In this document: positions 62,311-64,000 of the stretch, piece by piece | Layout of the letters: each line of letters begins with the position of its first letter | Numbering within the stretch: position 1 is the first letter of the stretch | Made by a program: the position numbers and the translations under genes | Assembly: GCF_002287075.1 (NCBI RefSeq) | Contig: NZ_NSKE01000004.1 | Location: 62,001 to 126,000 of the forward strand | Reading direction: 5' to 3' | DNA: 64,000 bases | Source of the DNA: Fodinibius salipaludis | GTDB lineage: Bacteria > Bacteroidota > Rhodothermia > Balneolales > Balneolaceae | The notes under the pieces: generated by a model | What the model was told of the DNA's origin: nothing | The model's database searches: none | The model's input: only the letters and a program-made list of their open reading frames with translations

Positions 62311-62326
62311 TGGCATATCTCTTGCA
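62311..62326 (+). promoter_or_regulatory. Sigma-54 (-24/-12) promoter of the alcohol dehydrogenase gene
   Basis: TGGCAT (62311-62316), five bases, TTGCA (62322-62326): GG and GC are at the RpoN spacing, with one mismatch at the last -24 base. The sequence after -12, CTCTTGCAGTTATATAAAA, is nearly the same as at hsp20. Predicted start is near 62337; the leader may fold a small hairpin (GCATCC at 62357 with GGATGC at 62378). Confidence 0.65.
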
Positions 62327-62411
62327 GTTATATAAAATATAAAAATAGCAATCAGTGCATCCCTAAGAAATTATAATGGATGCCCTCAAACAAAAATGAG
62401 AGGTACGTATT

Positions 62412-63452
62412 ATGAAAGCACTTGTTTATCACGGTCCCGGAAATCGCACTTACGAAGACAAACCCAAACCAGCCATTCAGGAAACAACTGATGCTGTCGT
62501 CAAGATTACCAAAACAACTATTTGCGGTACTGATCTTCACATTATGAAAGGAGATGTACCTGCTGTTGAAGATGGAACTACACTTGGTCACGAAGGCGTA
62601 GGAATTATCGAAGAAGTTGGTGAAGGAGTATCTAATTTTAAAGAAGGAGATCATGTTCTCATCAGCTGTATCACCGCCTGCGGAAAATGTGATAACTGTA
62701 AAAAACAGATGTATTCTCACTGCGAGGACGGTGGTTGGATTTTAGGACATAAAATCGATGGTACACAAGCCGAATATGTACGAATTCCACATGCCGACAC
62801 CAGCCTTTACCACATCCCAGAGGATGCTGATGAAGAAGCATTGGTCATGCTCAGCGATATTTTACCTACCGGTTTTGAAGTAGGGGTACTCAACGGCAAA
62901 GTAAAACCCGGTGATGTGATTGCCATTGTTGGAGCCGGCCCCATTGGTCTTGCAGCACTATTGACAGCCCAATTCTACTCCCCTGCTGAAATCATTATGG
63001 TTGACCTCGATGACAATCGCCTCGATGTATCAAAAGAATTCGGAGCTACCGACACTGTCAATAGTGGGGACGAAAATGCTATTGATAAAATAATGGAGCT
63101 CACCGATGGCAAAGGAGTAGATGTTTCTATTGAAGCAGTTGGTATTCCTGCAACTTTTGATATCTGCCAGGATATCGTTAAAGCCGGTGGACAGGTTGCT
63201 GTGGTCGGTGTTCACGGTACCAGCGTAGACTTTAAGCTGGAAGAACTGTGGATCAAAAATATCACCATGACTACAGGATTGGTTGATACCTATACCATTC
63301 CCATGCTGATGAAAACAGTAGGATCAGGCAAGCTGGAACCCGAGCAGCTAATTACTCATCATTTTAAATTAGATGAAATAATGGAGGCTTATGACACCTT
63401 TGGTAATGCTGCTGAGGAAAAGGCCCTAAAAATTATTCTCGAAAACAAATAA
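62412..63452 (+). CDS. Zinc-dependent alcohol dehydrogenase (MDR family), 346 aa
   Basis: Cytoplasmic NAD(P)-dependent oxidoreductase acting on alcohols/aldehydes or related substrates. The catalytic zinc ligands are Cys38 (TICGTDLH) and His60-Glu61 (GHEG), and the structural zinc site is Cys90, Cys93, Cys96 and Cys104 (CGKCDNC...C). The Rossmann motif is GAGPIGLAA with the acidic residue in VDLDDNRLD, which favours NAD. The start ATG at 62412 has a ribosome site (GAGAGG). The sigma-54 promoter and terminator make it a single-gene unit. Induction with stress or certain carbon sources is likely, but the substrate is not shown. Confidence 0.94.
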   Translation: MKALVYHGPGNRTYEDKPKPAIQETTDAVVKITKTTICGTDLHIMKGDVPAVEDGTTLGHEGVGIIEEVGEGVSNFKEGDHVLISCITACGKCDNCKKQMYSHCEDGGWILGHKIDGTQAEYVRIPHADTSLYHIPEDADEEALVMLSDILPTGFEVGVLNGKVKPGDVIAIVGAGPIGLAALLTAQFYSPAEIIMVDLDDNRLDVSKEFGATDTVNSGDENAIDKIMELTDGKGVDVSIEAVGIPATFDICQDIVKAGGQVAVVGVHGTSVDFKLEELWIKNITMTTGLVDTYTIPMLMKTVGSGKLEPEQLITHHFKLDEIMEAYDTFGNAAEEKALKIILENK

Positions 63453-63752
63453 CTAACTCTTCAATTTATCTTTATAAAAAGCCCGTACCTTTTGTACGGG
63501 CTTTTTTATTTGAAATATTCTCTCTGGGATATCCTTCAGATCTAACCAACAGACCTTTCTTAAGACGTAAATTTACCTCAGATTTTACTTGCTATATAGA
63601 TTTAATCTAAATAGTTTCGGGCGTGTTATTTAAAAGTGATCTACATAAGGATGGTTGCTATTCAAAAGCAACAAAACGTTCCTTTAGATTTCACTCTCAA
63701 TAGCAATTAAATCAGAATTGGAAATAATCTACCATTGTAGGATTTACGTCTT
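63453..63752. other. Intergenic region before the TonB-receptor gene
   Basis: This 300-base AT-rich gap contains the alcohol dehydrogenase terminator and a 12-base inverted repeat pair (TAAGACGTAAAT at 63561-63572 and its inverse at 63742-63753) that flanks the presumed promoter of the following receptor gene. No other gene was recognised. Confidence 0.5.
63481..63507 (+). terminator. Rho-independent terminator after the alcohol dehydrogenase gene
   Basis: GCCCGTAC (63481-63488), loop CTTTT, GTACGGGC (63494-63501), preceded by A-run and followed by six T. Strong terminator, 28 bases after the stop codon. Confidence 0.95.
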
Positions 63753-64000
63753 ATGAACTACCAAAATAATTTTATTCGCGCCACCTTAACTGCACTGCTA
63801 TTTTTTATTTTTAGCGCTTCTGTATTTGCCCAATCGGCAAAAATTGAAGGACAAGTTACCAATACCGAACAAAAGCCTGTCCCCAATATTAATATTGCAT
63901 TACAAGGTACTTCGTTTGGAGATGCCAGTGATTCGCAAGGCTATTATTCGATCACTGAAATTCCCGCAGGAGATTATACCTTGGTCGTTTCTGCTGTTGG
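63753..64000 (+). CDS. CarboxypepD-reg domain protein, N-terminus of a TonB-dependent receptor (runs off the right edge)
   Basis: The start ATG at 63753 gives a signal peptide (ALLFFIFSASVFAQS, cleavage after AQ near residue 27) and then a CarboxypepD-reg/carboxypeptidase-like beta domain: IEGQVTNTEQKPVPNINIAL, GTSFGDASDSQGYYSI, IPAGDYTLVVSAVG. In this group of bacteria that module nearly always opens a large TonB-dependent outer-membrane receptor, often with a SusC-like role, though a smaller protein cannot be excluded because the gene leaves the window after 82 residues. A 12-base inverted repeat overlaps its start codon. It is likely the first gene of a nutrient uptake locus. Confidence 0.8.
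   Translation, partial: MNYQNNFIRATLTALLFFIFSASVFAQSAKIEGQVTNTEQKPVPNINIALQGTSFGDASDSQGYYSITEIPAGDYTLVVSAV

Larger units (their letters stand above)
62062..62411. other. Intergenic region between the tricorn-like gene and the alcohol dehydrogenase
   Basis: This 350-base gap holds the tricorn terminator (62126-62157), a perfect palindrome TTGCATATATGCAA near 62192, an inverted repeat at 62243-62269, the sigma-54 promoter at 62311-62326, and a seven-codon open frame (ATG 62376, stop 62399) in the leader. No protein gene of useful size is present. Confidence 0.7.

Overview
The window is a dense, AT-leaning bacterial chromosome segment that most resembles the Bacteroidota-Rhodothermota-Balneolota group. 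Evidence for this is a type IX (T9SS) C-terminal sorting domain on a secreted amidase, a CarboxypepD-reg/TonB-receptor N-terminus, a TamA/TamB pair, many lipoproteins, a tricorn-like S41 peptidase, PAS-rich sensor kinases, and the absence of clear Shine-Dalgarno sites before most genes. The genus cannot be fixed from the sequence alone. I see no rRNA, tRNA, CRISPR array, prophage or classical insertion sequence.

Layout. 1-4.5 kb (minus strand): 5' part of secD, two small membrane proteins, uvrA (TTG start). 4.6-7.9 kb: a membrane protein, a WG-repeat lipoprotein, class II DAHP synthase. 8.1-11.5 kb: a protein-quality block (Hsp20, DegP/HtrA, CbpA-type DnaJ), with ClpB at 15.3-17.9 kb. 11.5-15 kb: an outer-membrane-like protein, a DUF2784 protein, an S1/P1 nuclease and a macro-domain hydrolase. 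17.9-18.9 kb: a REP-associated tyrosine transposase (RAYT) gene surrounded by hairpin repeats. 18.9-28.1 kb (minus): T9SS-exported amidase, M29 aminopeptidase, tamB and tamA. 28.3-34.3 kb: M14 carboxypeptidase, CDF exporter, SCO1 and PCu(A)C copper chaperones, a fluoride riboswitch with its CrcB/Fluc channel, and a Tat-type alkaline phosphatase. 34.6-38.4 kb: a thiol-redox operon (two small secreted unknowns, TlpA, DsbD-like, TlpA). 39.7-49.7 kb: a nine-gene minus-strand operon (DUF302, TolC, MFP, RND pump, PII-like protein, DUF2892, TauE/SafE, two rhodaneses) divergent from a GntR regulator and a second DUF2892 protein. 49.9-56.6 kb: a signalling cluster of two multi-PAS kinases, a NarL-type regulator and a stand-alone pseudo-receiver. 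56.8-64 kb: membrane-fused glycerophosphodiesterase, tricorn-like peptidase, zinc alcohol dehydrogenase, and the start of a TonB-dependent receptor.

How the genes work together. Three stress or metabolic genes (hsp20, cbpA and the alcohol dehydrogenase) each have a well-formed sigma-54 (-24/-12) promoter, and clpB has a weaker match. This suggests an RpoN-controlled proteostasis regulon. The redox operon and SCO/PCu(A)C genes fit periplasmic disulfide and copper handling for respiratory enzymes. The RND-rhodanese operon couples sulfane-sulfur chemistry, sulfur-anion transport and tripartite efflux under a likely GntR switch, and is the best candidate here for an incompletely described system. 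The RAYT region shows hairpins whose core is conserved while the outer stem arms differ yet stay complementary, which points to selection on structure.
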